Source: Bacillota bacterium
GTDB lineage: Bacteria > Bacillota > Clostridia > Acetivibrionales > DTU013
Length of the DNA stretch: 64,000 nucleotides
Direction: 5' to 3'
Assembly (NCBI GenBank): GCA_023433505.1
Contig: JAEZCO010000026.1
Coordinates: 1-64,000 of the forward strand
Below the pieces are notes generated by a model. It saw only the letters and a list, made by a program, of their open reading frames with translations. It ran no database searches and was not told where the DNA came from. Below are positions 9,184 through 17,265 of this stretch, piece after piece. The stretch's first letter is position 1. Each line of letters begins with the position of its first letter. Made by a program: the position numbers and the translations under genes.

Positions 9184-10246
9184 CACAAAGCCCCGTTTAA
9201 AATCGCAGCAGCTCGCCGGCATATTGATTGTCACCGGTTTGGCTGTCATTTCAGCCGTGCTGTTGATCTCTTTTAATTCCCATCGGACGGGAGATGCTAT
9301 CGGGAAAGTAAACGGTGAACCGATTTCTTCAAGGTTTTTCCGGGTGGAGCTGGCAAGGCAGACAGCTGAAACCTATTCCTATTTCCATTCGAAATATGGG
9401 GTTGAGGACAGTGAAAATTTCTGGACCACGCCGTATGGCGGCGAGGTGCCGGTGGAAGTAGCCCGCAAAAAAGCCTTGGCTGCGATCGTAAGGACGATTG
9501 TACAGCAAAAGCTGGCAAAGGAGAAAGGTCTGGCTGACGATATAAGCTACGCCGGCTTTTTGAACGCTTTAAAAAAAGAGAACAGGGAAAGAAAAGAAGC
9601 CCTCCGGCAAAACAAAGTAATCTACGGCCCAGTGGAGTATACGGAGGATAATTACTTCAATTATGTCATGAGCAATCTCATCATAAAATTGAAATCAAAG
9701 CTGGCGGAAAAGGAGCTGGCTGTTTCCGACCTGCAGGCGGAGGGAATGTACCAGTCCAGAAAAGATAAGTACTTCAGGCTCGTGTCCGTCAGAGTGCAAA
9801 AAATATCCCTTCCCTTTGCGGCATCAGAGGACAATACTTTTACAAGGGAACAGGCAAAGGCAAAAATGGAAGAGTTATCGGAAAGATTAAAAAACGGCGG
9901 AAGCTTTGAAGAGCTGTCAAGGGAATTTAACAGAGACCACCGGGTGCTGGAGCAGACCTTTGATGAAAACAGCAAACGTTCTGATATACGAAAATATCCT
10001 GAACTGAGAACAGCAGCCATGGAGCTGAAAGCAGGACAGCACAGCGGTATTCTCGAGACGGTTGATTCGGCAAATATTCTCCTTTGTATCGCCCGTGAAG
10101 AAAATGGCTACAAAAGTTTTGAGGAAGTAAAGGACAGCATTAAAACGCTTATCCTTAACGAAAACTACGATATCTTCGTAGATAAGCTGGTGAAGGAAGC
10201 CAGTGTTAATATTGACCAGAATGCTTACGAGAAAATACGCGGCTAG
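9146..10246 (+). CDS. Membrane-anchored parvulin-type peptidyl-prolyl isomerase
   Basis: 366-residue extracytoplasmic foldase of the PrsA/SurA kind. A basic N-terminus is followed by one membrane segment (LAGILIVTGLAVISAVLLISF, about residues 24-44). Then come a SurA-N-like helical region that starts at GDAIGKVNGEPISSRFFRVELAR, and a PPIC rotamase-like region (about residues 210-310; VQKISLPF...AKAKMEELSERLKNGGSFEELSREFN...ELKAGQHSGILET). ATG 9146 is preceded by GGGGAT and overlaps the upstream beta-helix gene by 38 bases, suggesting translational coupling; a role in folding the secreted beta-helix enzymes is an inference from that overlap. The usual lipobox of PrsA is absent, so it should stay as a membrane protein. 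Confidence 0.8.
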   Translation: MSLKYTIRINKTNTKPRLKSQQLAGILIVTGLAVISAVLLISFNSHRTGDAIGKVNGEPISSRFFRVELARQTAETYSYFHSKYGVEDSENFWTTPYGGEVPVEVARKKALAAIVRTIVQQKLAKEKGLADDISYAGFLNALKKENRERKEALRQNKVIYGPVEYTEDNYFNYVMSNLIIKLKSKLAEKELAVSDLQAEGMYQSRKDKYFRLVSVRVQKISLPFAASEDNTFTREQAKAKMEELSERLKNGGSFEELSREFNRDHRVLEQTFDENSKRSDIRKYPELRTAAMELKAGQHSGILETVDSANILLCIAREENGYKSFEEVKDSIKTLILNENYDIFVDKLVKEASVNIDQNAYEKIRG

Positions 10247-10302
10247 CCCCTTTTCACCCGTGTTTTAAACCTCTCCCTGAGAAATAGCTTCCCGGTAAAT
10301 AA

Positions 10303-10332
10303 TTGAGCAAACGGGAAGTGATATGGTATAAT
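10303..10332 (+). promoter_or_regulatory. Promoter of the MNT/HEPN pair
   Basis: TTGAGC, an 18-nt spacer and TATAAT directly upstream of the toxin-antitoxin operon; consistent with a housekeeping sigma-A promoter. Confidence 0.65.
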
Positions 10333-10387
10333 AAATTTAAGTACTTTACTTAATAATGTTGATTAATAGTAGAAAGTGAAAAGCAAG

Positions 10388-10690
10388 ATGCTGAGTTATA
10401 CGGAAGTATTAAAAAAGCTTGAAGAAGAATCAAATAACATAAAAAAATACGGTATAAGCCGGATAGGTCTGTTTGGCTCATTTGTAAGGAATGAACAAAC
10501 GGATAAAAGTGATGTGGATATTTTGGTTGAGTTTGAAGAAGGTAAGGAAAGCTTTGACAATTATATGAGCCTCCTTTTTTTCCTGGAAAAGTTATTTTCA
10601 AAAAAAGTTGATCTGGTGATCTCAGGGAATATAAGAGAAGAATTAAAGAAAGAAATTCTCGGGAGTGTAAAATATGCCTCGAAATTATAA
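10388..10690 (+). CDS. mntA: MNT-domain nucleotidyltransferase antitoxin
   Basis: 100-residue minimal nucleotidyltransferase: GSFVRNEQTDKSDVDILVEF carries the GSx(R)...SDxD active-site pattern. In HEPN-MNT (type VII) systems MntA inactivates the HEPN RNase by adding AMP to a tyrosine, and acts as antitoxin. ATG 10388 is used; an in-frame GTG 12 bases earlier is possible. The gene overlaps the next one by 17 bases, the usual order MNT then HEPN. Base composition is more AT-rich than its neighbours, in keeping with mobile defence modules. Confidence 0.88.
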   Translation: MLSYTEVLKKLEEESNNIKKYGISRIGLFGSFVRNEQTDKSDVDILVEFEEGKESFDNYMSLLFFLEKLFSKKVDLVISGNIREELKKEILGSVKYASKL

Positions 10691-11000
10691 GCTATATCTC
10701 AATGATATTATTAAATGTGTAAATAATATAGAAAAGTATACTCAGGGTGTTACATACGATGGCTTTTTAGCAAATCAAATGCTTCAGGATGCAGTAGTCA
10801 GAAATCTTGAGATTATTGGGGAAGCAGTAAAGAACCTACCTGACGATATTAAGAGAAGCGATGAATTTTTGTGGAATAAGTATGCAAGAGTACGTGATCT
10901 GATATCACATTTCTATTTTGGAATTAATTTCAATATTATTTGGGGACTTGTAAAGTCTGTCAATTCAGAGCTTAGAGCCGAAGTAAACAAGCTGCTGTAA
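10674..11000 (+). CDS. hepT: HEPN-domain toxin RNase HepT
   Basis: 108-residue all-helical HEPN protein. The catalytic R-x4-H motif is RDLISH in KYARVRDLISHFYFGIN near residues 79-84, followed by the tyrosine that MntA proteins AMPylate in this family (R-x4-H-x-Y, here HFY). GEAVKNLPDDIK is also typical of HepT. Paired with and overlapping the MNT antitoxin, so the module looks complete and intact. Toxic RNase activity and AMPylation are known for the family, not shown here. Confidence 0.88.
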   Translation: MPRNYKLYLNDIIKCVNNIEKYTQGVTYDGFLANQMLQDAVVRNLEIIGEAVKNLPDDIKRSDEFLWNKYARVRDLISHFYFGINFNIIWGLVKSVNSELRAEVNKLL

Positions 11001-11163
11001 TTATATTACCCGTGTGGATGAACACTCCCCGCCCTTGTCCCATCAGGTTTTACTGAAATTTTACAGACTCTTAATTCAATGTTATTACTCCTTTTGTATG
11101 ATTTATTCAGGAACTAAATCAGCAGAACCACACTGCCGGTAAATCGATGAAAGGGTCATGGCA

Positions 11164-11754
11164 ATGAATATTTTTACTCACCTTGGGATAGCAAGGGGAA
11201 TAATGGCTGTCATAGAAAGAAATCTAGGCATCAAACTGGACCGGGTCGGCTTCATGTTCGGGAATATAAAGCCTGATATTGATCCAAAGCTCTCATCCGT
11301 ACCCCACGTGAAAAACACCGTAATAGATTTTGTAAGCGCTGAGATAAAAAACCTCCTATCCATGGAAGATAAAATAAAAAGCAGATGTACTAGGGAATTC
11401 TCCGAGAGAATGGGACTCATTACACATTATCTCTCGGATTTTTTTTGTTACGCCCACAATGAGAAATTTAAGGGCAATCTATTGAAGCACCTGATCTATG
11501 AAAACAAATTATCGGGCTACTGCAGAAAAAACAAAGCGGCGTCGGCAGAAAGCATTCTTTATGAAATCACATTAATCGATACGGATCTCGATTCCATTCG
11601 CGAATACATCGACAATATGCATAATGAATACCTGAATGCGGGGAACAAGGCTTCCTGTAGGCGTGATATGAGATATGCCATGATAATGTCCGCTTCACTC
11701 TGTGCATCCATAATAAAATTCTACCTTCCTGAAAATATCAGTACAGCGGCATAA
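11164..11754 (+). CDS. Zinc-dependent phospholipase C-like protein
   Basis: 196-residue protein matching the Zn-dependent phospholipase C/S1-P1-like hypothetical group common in Clostridia: MNIFTHLGIARGIM at the start, FGNIKPDIDP near residue 36 and THYLSDFFCYAHNE near residues 87-100 supply histidines and aspartates expected for a trinuclear zinc site. No signal peptide is present, unlike secreted PLC toxins, so an intracellular lipid or phosphoester role is likelier. ATG 11164 has AAAGGG 8 nt upstream; the ATG at 11158 is too close to it. A glycosyltransferase follows 12 bases after the stop, suggesting a joint membrane-lipid or envelope function. Confidence 0.75.
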   Translation: MNIFTHLGIARGIMAVIERNLGIKLDRVGFMFGNIKPDIDPKLSSVPHVKNTVIDFVSAEIKNLLSMEDKIKSRCTREFSERMGLITHYLSDFFCYAHNEKFKGNLLKHLIYENKLSGYCRKNKAASAESILYEITLIDTDLDSIREYIDNMHNEYLNAGNKASCRRDMRYAMIMSASLCASIIKFYLPENISTAA

Positions 11755-11766
11755 GGAGGTTTGTTT

Positions 11767-12927
11767 ATGAGAATAGCATACTTTACGGATACCTACCTGC
11801 CTCAGGTAAATGGGGTTACCAATACCCTTGAAAAGCTGGGAAGCTATCTTTCAAATAACAATATCGAGCATATGTTTTTTGCTCCCGAATATCCTGAAAA
11901 AACCGTAACCCTTCGAGAAAGGTCCGTTAAAAGGTTCAAAAGTCTTTCCTTTCCGATTTATCCGGAATGCAGGCTTTCCCTTCCCGTATATGCCGGTTTG
12001 TGCAGGTATGCGGATGGCTTTAAGCCGGACATCGTACACCTGGTCACACCCCTGGGCATTGGGCTTGCAGGACTCAAATATGCACGCGAACGCGGCATAC
12101 CCGTGGTTTCGTCCTTTCATACAAATTTCGACATGTATCTTAAATACTATAATCTGGAGCATTTCCATCAGTTACTATGGAATTACTTTAAATGGTTTCA
12201 TGGATTCAGCGCCTTTAATCTCTGTCCTTCGGAGGATACCCTCAAAACCCTTGAGAGCAAGTGTATAGAGCACCTTAAAATATGGTCCAGAGGGATTGAT
12301 ACCGATAAGTTCAACCCTCATCAAAGGGATGAACTTTTGAGAAAAGAACTGGGAGCCGGTGAAAGAAAGATATTTCTGTACGTTGGCAGGCTTGCGGTGG
12401 AAAAAGACCTTGATATCCTCCTGCAGAGTATTAAAAAAATCAACGGTATATATCCGGGAAAGGCTCAGTTCGTGCTTACCGGAGACGGACCCTATGCCGG
12501 GAGCCTGAAGAATACGGCGCCTGAAAACGTTGTATTTCCGGGCTACCTAAAAGGGAAGGAACTGGCCGCCATGTACGCGTCCTGTGATGCATTCGTATTT
12601 CCTTCCAGCACCGAGACCTTTGGTAATGTAGTTTTGGAGGCCATGGCCTCCGGCCTGCCGGTGATTACAGTCGATTCGGGCGGAGTGAAAGACAGTATGC
12701 TGCATCGTTATAACGGGTTACTGTGCAGGCCCAGAGATGTTGACAGCTTCACACTTGCCATTGAAGCGCTGCTGACAGATGAAAAGCTTTTGGAGACAAT
12801 GGGCAAAAATGCGAGAGCCTATGCATTGACAAAATCCTGGGCTTCGGTATTTGACAGGCTTATTTCGGATTACAGCCTTGTATTCAATGAGGCAAATGCA
12901 CAGGAACCATTAAACAAATTGGCTTAA
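11767..12927 (+). CDS. GT4-family glycosyltransferase
   Basis: 386-residue GT-B glycosyltransferase. The N-terminal acceptor domain begins MRIAYFTDTYLPQVNGVTNTLEKLG, a pattern shared with mannosyl/glucosyl-diacylglycerol and phosphatidylinositol mannosyltransferases. The C-terminal GT4 donor domain has FLYVGRLAVEKDLDILL and the E-x7-E motif in ETFGNVVLEAMASGLPVI. SD AGGAGG lies 7 nt before ATG 11767. Operon with the phospholipase-like gene upstream supports glycolipid synthesis, which is inference. A dehydrogenase remnant follows 12 bases downstream with its own SD. Confidence 0.85.
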   Translation: MRIAYFTDTYLPQVNGVTNTLEKLGSYLSNNNIEHMFFAPEYPEKTVTLRERSVKRFKSLSFPIYPECRLSLPVYAGLCRYADGFKPDIVHLVTPLGIGLAGLKYARERGIPVVSSFHTNFDMYLKYYNLEHFHQLLWNYFKWFHGFSAFNLCPSEDTLKTLESKCIEHLKIWSRGIDTDKFNPHQRDELLRKELGAGERKIFLYVGRLAVEKDLDILLQSIKKINGIYPGKAQFVLTGDGPYAGSLKNTAPENVVFPGYLKGKELAAMYASCDAFVFPSSTETFGNVVLEAMASGLPVITVDSGGVKDSMLHRYNGLLCRPRDVDSFTLAIEALLTDEKLLETMGKNARAYALTKSWASVFDRLISDYSLVFNEANAQEPLNKLA

Positions 12928-12939
12928 GGAGGAAATCAC

Positions 12940-13160
12940 ATGAAGGTTACAATTACCGGCGACACCAGGATTTCCCCGGCGATTCAACAGATAGAAAAGC
13001 TTGTAAGCTCCGGAATTAAAATATTTGCTTACGACCCTGCAATCAAGGAAATAGATACCGGTTTGATTATTGTGTAAGCATGGCCGGGTCTGTGGAAGAG
13101 GCTGTTTGCGGTGCGGACTGTCTGGTGATCATAACCCCATTGGAAATTGATATCGTCTGA
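12940..13160 (+). pseudogene. UDP-sugar dehydrogenase C-terminal fragment, frameshifted
   Basis: ATG 12940, with a good SD (AAGGAGG), opens a 45-codon frame (MKVTITGDTRISPAIQQIEKLVSSGIKIFAYDP...) that ends at 13077. The continuation SVEEAVCGADCLVIITPLEIDIV lies in another frame from about 13080 to 13160. Together these resemble the UDP-binding C-terminal domain of UDP-glucose/GDP-mannose dehydrogenases (KVYDP..., ADALVI-T). The N-terminal NAD domain and catalytic cysteine are missing, so it cannot be functional as an enzyme. Confidence 0.6.
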
Positions 13161-13249
13161 GGGTTTGCGAAATAATTTAAAACTTCCATTTTGGGGACTC
13201 ACTTTTCATCGGTGCTCATATAATAGAGTAACGATATCGGAAGTGGGCG

Positions 13250-13778
13250 ATGACCTATTTATACGACAAACTACAGGACCTACAGGGACTTTTCCTATGA
13301 CAGGGGCAAGGCGGTGGCATATGCCCATCGATGGGCCAGGGGACGCAATCCGGCGTATCTTGACTTTGAAACCCTGGGGGGAGACTGCACAAATTTTGCA
13401 TCCCAATGCATTTATGCCGGGAGCGGAGTAATGAATTATACGCCGAATTATGGCTGGTACTACATATCCTCTTATAACAGGACGCCGTCCTGGACCGGAG
13501 TGAACTATCTTTATGATTTTGTGATGAACAATAAAGCAGCAGGACCTTTTGCAGAATTGGTGGACGTTAGGGACGCGAGACCCGGAGACCTGGCTCAGTT
13601 GTCCTTTGTCGGAGGCGGATTTTTCAACCATTCGCCTGTGATTATCCAAACCGGAAGTGTACCGGCAATTGACAATATCCTGGTAGCTGCCCATACCGAT
13701 GATGTCGACTACTACCCATTGACGGGCTACGAGTGGGTGGATATACGGTTTATCCACATTTTAGGCATGAGAATTTAG
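13250..13778 (+). CDS. Amidase-domain protein (Amidase_6-like), start unclear
   Basis: The region encodes a papain-like putative amidase domain: KAVAYAHRWARGRNPAYLDFETLGGDCTNFASQC (catalytic Cys in GGDCTNFASQ), GWYYISSYNRTPSWTGVNYLYDFV, and HSPVIIQ with the catalytic His. This is the Amidase_6-type domain of clostridial and Bacillus spore or cell-wall proteins. The matching frame is open from 13254 but has no ATG; GTG 13314 is the first conventional start and would cut the domain edge. ATG 13250, with GGAAGTGGG upstream, is in another frame (MTYLYDKLQ), so a frameshift near 13260-13290 is likely and the gene may be broken. The remainder is intact to 13778. Confidence 0.6.
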
Positions 13779-13819
13779 AATTTTTCATTTGAACTGCCAG
13801 AAGAAAGCTTCACCGTCAA

Positions 13820-14029
13820 TCAGGCGGAGAGGCTTTCATTAATCAGTGAAAAGATGCTGGTTGCGTTCTTCTCGGGGCATTTTTGAAATTTCGATCCCTT
13901 CAGCATATTGGAATGGTTGCAGCATTCACATTCGAAGGTCAAACCTTCCAGCTTGTCAATGACCGTTTCCGGAAGATTGGCAATTACGGAATTGCAGTAG
14001 TTGCATTTTAGTGTTATGAAATTAAACAT
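13820..14029 (-). CDS. Small zinc-ribbon-like protein
   Basis: 69-residue protein with two Cys pairs, CNYC near residues 9-12 and CECC near 34-37, probably one zinc site. A clear SD (AAAGGAGA) lies 7 nt before the ATG, supporting translation. Function unknown; similar small ribbons often serve as regulators or RNA-associated proteins. No operon partner. Confidence 0.6.
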   Translation of the reverse strand: MFNFITLKCNYCNSVIANLPETVIDKLEGLTFECECCNHSNMLKGSKFQKCPEKNATSIFSLINESLSA

Positions 14030-14176
14030 ATTCTTCTCCTTTCAATAATAATTTTATCGATGTTCGATAATAAATAATACCCGGGTTTTTCACCGTTAAT
14101 CAGATTTTACCGCATCCGGATTATATTTATATTATCTTCAGGTAAAATGTTGCAACACTACTTACTAAAATGCATG

Positions 14177-14201
14177 AAAAAAGCGGGCCGGATGCCCGCT
14201 T
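14177..14201 (-). terminator. Intrinsic terminator of cheW
   Basis: On the minus strand an AAGCGGGC/GCCCGCTT stem with a 5-nt loop is followed by TTTTTT, 50 bases after the cheW stop. Confidence 0.85.
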
Positions 14202-14250
14202 TCATTTTGATATCACATATTGTTACTGCATGGAGCTGCGGCTTCCGAAG

Positions 14251-14697
14251 TTATATCGAAGCCTTTGCCGGCTCTTCCAGGACTAAAATATTCTCAAGGT
14301 TCAACAGCATGATGATCCGGTTTCCCACTTTGGCAATGCTGTTGATGAATTTGCGCCTTGCGTCTTCCAATACTGCAGGCGCAGCTTCAATATCCTGATC
14401 CTCCACCTTTACGATTTCGTTAACGCCGTCCACAATAAGGCCAACCACGGTGGAGTCGATATTTACCATGATGATTTTGGTATTGTCGTCAAAGTCCTTT
14501 GCAGGAATCCCGAATCTTTTCCGCATGTTGAAAACCGTGTAAACCTTACCCCTCAGGTTAACCAGACCTTCTACATATTCCGGCGTATTTGGCACTTTGA
14601 AAATATCCATGCGGCGCTCTATTATATTTACCTGGGAAACATCCACCCCGAATTCTTCATCATTGACACTGAACACAACCAATTGACGCGTAGCCAT
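14251..14697 (-). CDS. cheW: CheW-like chemotaxis adaptor
   Basis: 148-residue single CheW domain: RQLVVFSVNDEEFGVDVSQVNIIERRMDIFKVPNTPEYVEGLVNLRGKVYTVFNMRKRFG contains the conserved NLRG(K/R)V-P(V)-D/NLR signature, and GLIVDGVNEIV...VEDQDIEAAP matches the second half. CheW couples chemoreceptors to CheA. ATG 14697 follows GGGAGGG by 6 nt; an ATG at 14712 lies before the SD and is rejected. It is monocistronic here, without cheA or a receptor nearby, so a stand-alone adaptor for a dispersed chemotaxis system is likely. Confidence 0.92.
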   Translation of the reverse strand: MATRQLVVFSVNDEEFGVDVSQVNIIERRMDIFKVPNTPEYVEGLVNLRGKVYTVFNMRKRFGIPAKDFDDNTKIIMVNIDSTVVGLIVDGVNEIVKVEDQDIEAAPAVLEDARRKFINSIAKVGNRIIMLLNLENILVLEEPAKASI

Positions 14698-14812
14698 GGT
14701 TAACCCTCCCATACCCTTATTGATGGCAACATTATATCATAGAATATTTGTCTTTCAAAGTGCATTTGATTGCAATCTACAAAAAAATACATTTATCGAC
14801 ATATATAGACAT

Positions 14813-14838
14813 GAAAAAGAGGGACCCGAGGTCCCTCT
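14813..14838 (-). terminator. Intrinsic terminator of argJ
   Basis: Minus-strand stem AGAGGGACC/GGTCCCTCT with a 3-nt loop, followed by TTTTTC, 60 bases beyond the argJ stop. Confidence 0.88.
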
Positions 14839-14898
14839 AAAAAATTTTAAAGATTAATTTTTGAAACATCATTTATATCCATGGAGCAGCGCCATGCA

Positions 14899-16101
14899 TC
14901 AGCTGCGGTAGCTGGCATTGATTTTGACATAGTCGTAAGAGAAATCGCAGGTCCAGATATGGTCGGAATAAATTCCTTTATTCAGCTTTACCAGGATTTT
15001 TACTTCCTTTTCGTGAAGGATTTCCTTCGCCTTATTTTCTTCAAAATCGACGGCGCATCCGCTCTTACATACCAGGAGGCTGCCAATATAGATATCCACA
15101 TAGGCAGGGTCAAATTCGGCGCCGGAGTAGCCTGCGGCAGTGATAATCCTGCCCCAGTTTGCATCCTCCCCGAAAATTGCGGTCTTAACCAACGGAGACT
15201 TTGCAATTGCACTGGCTGCTTTGTAAGCGTCTTCCGTATTGGCGGCGCCTTCCACAACGATTTCCAAGAGCTTGGTAGCTCCCTCTCCGTCTTTGGCGAT
15301 GAGCCTTGCAAGGGAGGTACAGACAAGCTCCAGTCCGCTCTTGAATTTCTCATAGTCTTCATCTTCATTAACGATGCCTGCATTGTCCGCAAGGCCGTTG
15401 GCCATGATAATGACCATGTCACAGACACTTGTATCACCGTCCACCGAGACCCGGTTGAAGGTGTACTTCACAGTTTCCTTCAAGGCTTTGTCCAGAAGCT
15501 TTCTTGATATGTTTACATCGGTGGTGATGACTCCGATCATGGTGGCCATGTTGGGATGGATCATTCCCGAGCCTTTGGCCATACCGCCGATGACTACTTT
15601 ACTGTCCTGAATTTCCAGTTCAACTGCAATTTCCTTATGAATAAGGTCTGTCGTCATAATTGCTTCCTGTGCATCGTGCCCGCCGTCCGGGTCCATTCCC
15701 GATACCAGTTCTTCGATTCCGGCTTTTATGGCAGCCATATCCAGTGGCTTTCCAATGACGCCTGTCGAACCCACCAGGATACCCTCGGTGTTGCAATCAA
15801 GCAGCTGCGCCGCAGTGGCTGCTATTTCCTTTGCATCCTTGTACCCCTGTTCACCCACGCAGGCATTTGCATTTCCGCTGTTGATGATTAGAGCGTTTGC
15901 ATAGCCGTTTTTGATGTGTTCCATGGTAACTTGAAGAGAATGGCCCTTGACCTTGTTGGTAGTGAAGACTCCTGCAGCCGCTGCACTATCTTCGGAGCAA
16001 ATAATTGCAAGATCCTTTTTACCGTCTTTTTTCAGGCCGCAAGCCACACCTGTTGCAAAAAAACCTTCCGGAGCCGTTATTCCACCGTTTATTACATGCA
16101 T
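14899..16101 (-). CDS. argJ: Bifunctional ornithine acetyltransferase/N-acetylglutamate synthase
   Basis: 400-residue ArgJ. It transfers acetyl from N-acetylornithine to glutamate and, if bifunctional, also uses acetyl-CoA, in arginine synthesis. GGITAPEGFFATGVACGLKKDGKKDLA at the start and the autoprocessing region GMAKGSGMIHPNMATMIGVITTD are present; cleavage before the Thr of the ATM motif produces alpha and beta chains, and this Thr is the nucleophile. The C-terminus YVKINASYRS is typical. ATG 16101 is preceded by GAGG at 8 nt; a GTG at 16110 overlaps the SD. No other arg gene is adjacent, which is unusual since argCJBD clusters are common. Confidence 0.95.
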   Translation of the reverse strand: MHVINGGITAPEGFFATGVACGLKKDGKKDLAIICSEDSAAAAGVFTTNKVKGHSLQVTMEHIKNGYANALIINSGNANACVGEQGYKDAKEIAATAAQLLDCNTEGILVGSTGVIGKPLDMAAIKAGIEELVSGMDPDGGHDAQEAIMTTDLIHKEIAVELEIQDSKVVIGGMAKGSGMIHPNMATMIGVITTDVNISRKLLDKALKETVKYTFNRVSVDGDTSVCDMVIIMANGLADNAGIVNEDEDYEKFKSGLELVCTSLARLIAKDGEGATKLLEIVVEGAANTEDAYKAASAIAKSPLVKTAIFGEDANWGRIITAAGYSGAEFDPAYVDIYIGSLLVCKSGCAVDFEENKAKEILHEKEVKILVKLNKGIYSDHIWTCDFSYDYVKINASYRS

Positions 16102-16284
16102 TCGATTCACCTCATATTTATTTTAAGGAAAATTGCTCTCCTTTATGTCTTGAACATTTAAATTATACATAAATGTCGATTGCTATTCAACAAATTGTGC
16201 AAAATATGTTTGAGAAACTGAGGAATCATGCTCATTTCAAGCTGGTGCATTTTTCCGGAGATTCATAAATATTCCCTTTGTGAA

Positions 16285-16320
16285 TAAAAAAGGTGCGACA
16301 GTAATTCCCTGTCACACCTT
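16285..16320 (-). terminator. Terminator-like hairpin without an obvious gene
   Basis: AAGGTGCGACAG/CTGTCACACCTT stem (one mismatch) followed on the minus strand by TTTTTTATTC. No convincing minus-strand gene ends here. It may belong to a dispersed GTGNGACA-type repeat or end antisense transcription from the T-box region. Confidence 0.5.
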
Positions 16321-16323
16321 CCC

Positions 16324-16614
16324 ATGCTGTTGATTTTTTATAACGAGGCGGTAAAATGTCCCCGCCTCGTTGAAATTCCGAGATGGAAGGAAAAGCAGGA
16401 CAGCGAGCAGGTGGATATTTGCCACAGGCCCATGGAAAAGATCGGGCCGGATGAGATGAAGCTTTTTCGGGTAAGCAAATACCTGTATCAATGCGACGAA
16501 GCGGAGTGCTGCAATTACCTTCGGCTGATACGCTTGCATTTACTTTGTCAACTGAGGCCTGAATTGTCATGTAATTTTCTAAAGCCGCACTCCTTGACAC
16601 ACTTCCGTATATAA
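16324..16614 (+). CDS. Possible small cysteine-containing protein
   Basis: Open frame of 96 codons whose middle (VEIPRWKEKQDSEQVDICHRPMEKIGPDEMKLFRVSKYLYQCDEAECC) looks protein-like, with a C-x6-CC pattern that could bind metal. The first 15 codons lie in a dispersed hairpin repeat (AACGAGGCGG...CCGCCTCGTT, 16342-16373) and the C-terminal part looks unconstrained. No good SD is seen. Low confidence; could be the remains of a gene. Confidence 0.25.
   Translation: MLLIFYNEAVKCPRLVEIPRWKEKQDSEQVDICHRPMEKIGPDEMKLFRVSKYLYQCDEAECCNYLRLIRLHLLCQLRPELSCNFLKPHSLTHFRI
16342..16373. repeat. Dispersed AACGAGGC hairpin repeat
   Basis: AACGAGGCGG and CCGCCTCGTT flank TAAAATGTCC. A diverged copy (ATAACGAGGC ... 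AAAATGTCCCC) occurs at 33054-33077 between nifN-B and the ferredoxin gene. Clostridial genomes often carry such elements in spacers. Confidence 0.6.
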
Positions 16615-16639
16615 TGTATCATTTATACAAAACATATGG

Positions 16640-16952
16640 AAGCGGCAATGAGTAAGAGGAGTAGGCAGATACCAGCCTTTCAGAGAGGGAAGCCCGGCGG
16701 CTGAGAGACTTCCAGGTAATGGTTTGCCGAAGGTAGCTTAGGAGCTTCGCAGCTGAAAAACAGAGCGCATTTCTGAAGAGGTATTTTCCGATAAAGCGCT
16801 TTTGGCAGATAGGTTGCGGCGGAAGGAACCGTTATTTCAAGAGCAGCCCTGTCGGAGCAGATACTTTTCAGTTGCTCCGGATATGGGAATTTTGGTGGTA
16901 CCGCGGAAATCAGCTTTTCGTCCAATAAATTTTGGATGAAGGGCTTTTTTAT
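16640..16952 (+). promoter_or_regulatory. T-box riboswitch leader of the valS operon
   Basis: The hallmark T-box sequence TTGGTGGTACCGCGG is at 16892-16906. It is followed by a 14-bp intrinsic terminator (arms 16912-16925 and 16932-16945, with G-U pairs) and a TTTTTT run ending at 16950. Stem I starts near 16650 (AGTAAGAGGAGTAGGCAGATACC). A GTA triplet at 16733-16735 on the 3' side of Stem I is a candidate valine specifier; this needs structure modelling. Uncharged tRNA-Val would favour the antiterminator and turn on the two genes downstream. The leader sits directly ahead of a small membrane-protein gene rather than directly ahead of valS. Confidence 0.9.
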
Positions 16953-17008
16953 TTGTGGTATTTGGCCTGGAAGATTTACAGCAGCAAACCGTGGAAAGGA
17001 GAAAGAAT

Positions 17009-17251
17009 ATGCTTGTAATGGAGATAATCGGGTTTTTGTTTTTGATTGTGGGTTTTGGCATGGTATTCACCGCCAAAAGCTTTGTGAAAAAATATAGCCT
17101 GGACAGGAATGCCAAATGCAATTTTGAACACGAAATGTCGGAAGAAGAGCTGGAGAAGTACAAATTCGACAAGGCCACCGTCAACCTGAAAATGATTGGG
17201 ATGCTGGTGTCCATTCCGGGTCTGGTTTTAATTCTGTTAGCTTTTAAATAA
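17009..17251 (+). CDS. Small two-TM membrane protein under T-box control
   Basis: 80-residue protein with two membrane segments (about residues 2-22, MEIIGFLFLIVGFGMVFTA, and 60-79, MIGMLVSIPGLVLILLAF) joined by a basic/acidic loop with SLDRNAKCNFEHEMSEEELEKYKFDKA. No known family recognised; similar small proteins lie upstream of valS in related clostridia as far as I recall. SD AAAGGAGA lies 7 nt before ATG 17009. The valS start follows after 14 bases, so the two are co-transcribed and both should respond to valine tRNA charging. Confidence 0.75.
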   Translation: MLVMEIIGFLFLIVGFGMVFTAKSFVKKYSLDRNAKCNFEHEMSEEELEKYKFDKATVNLKMIGMLVSIPGLVLILLAFK

Positions 17252-17265
17252 GGGAGGAAAGAATA

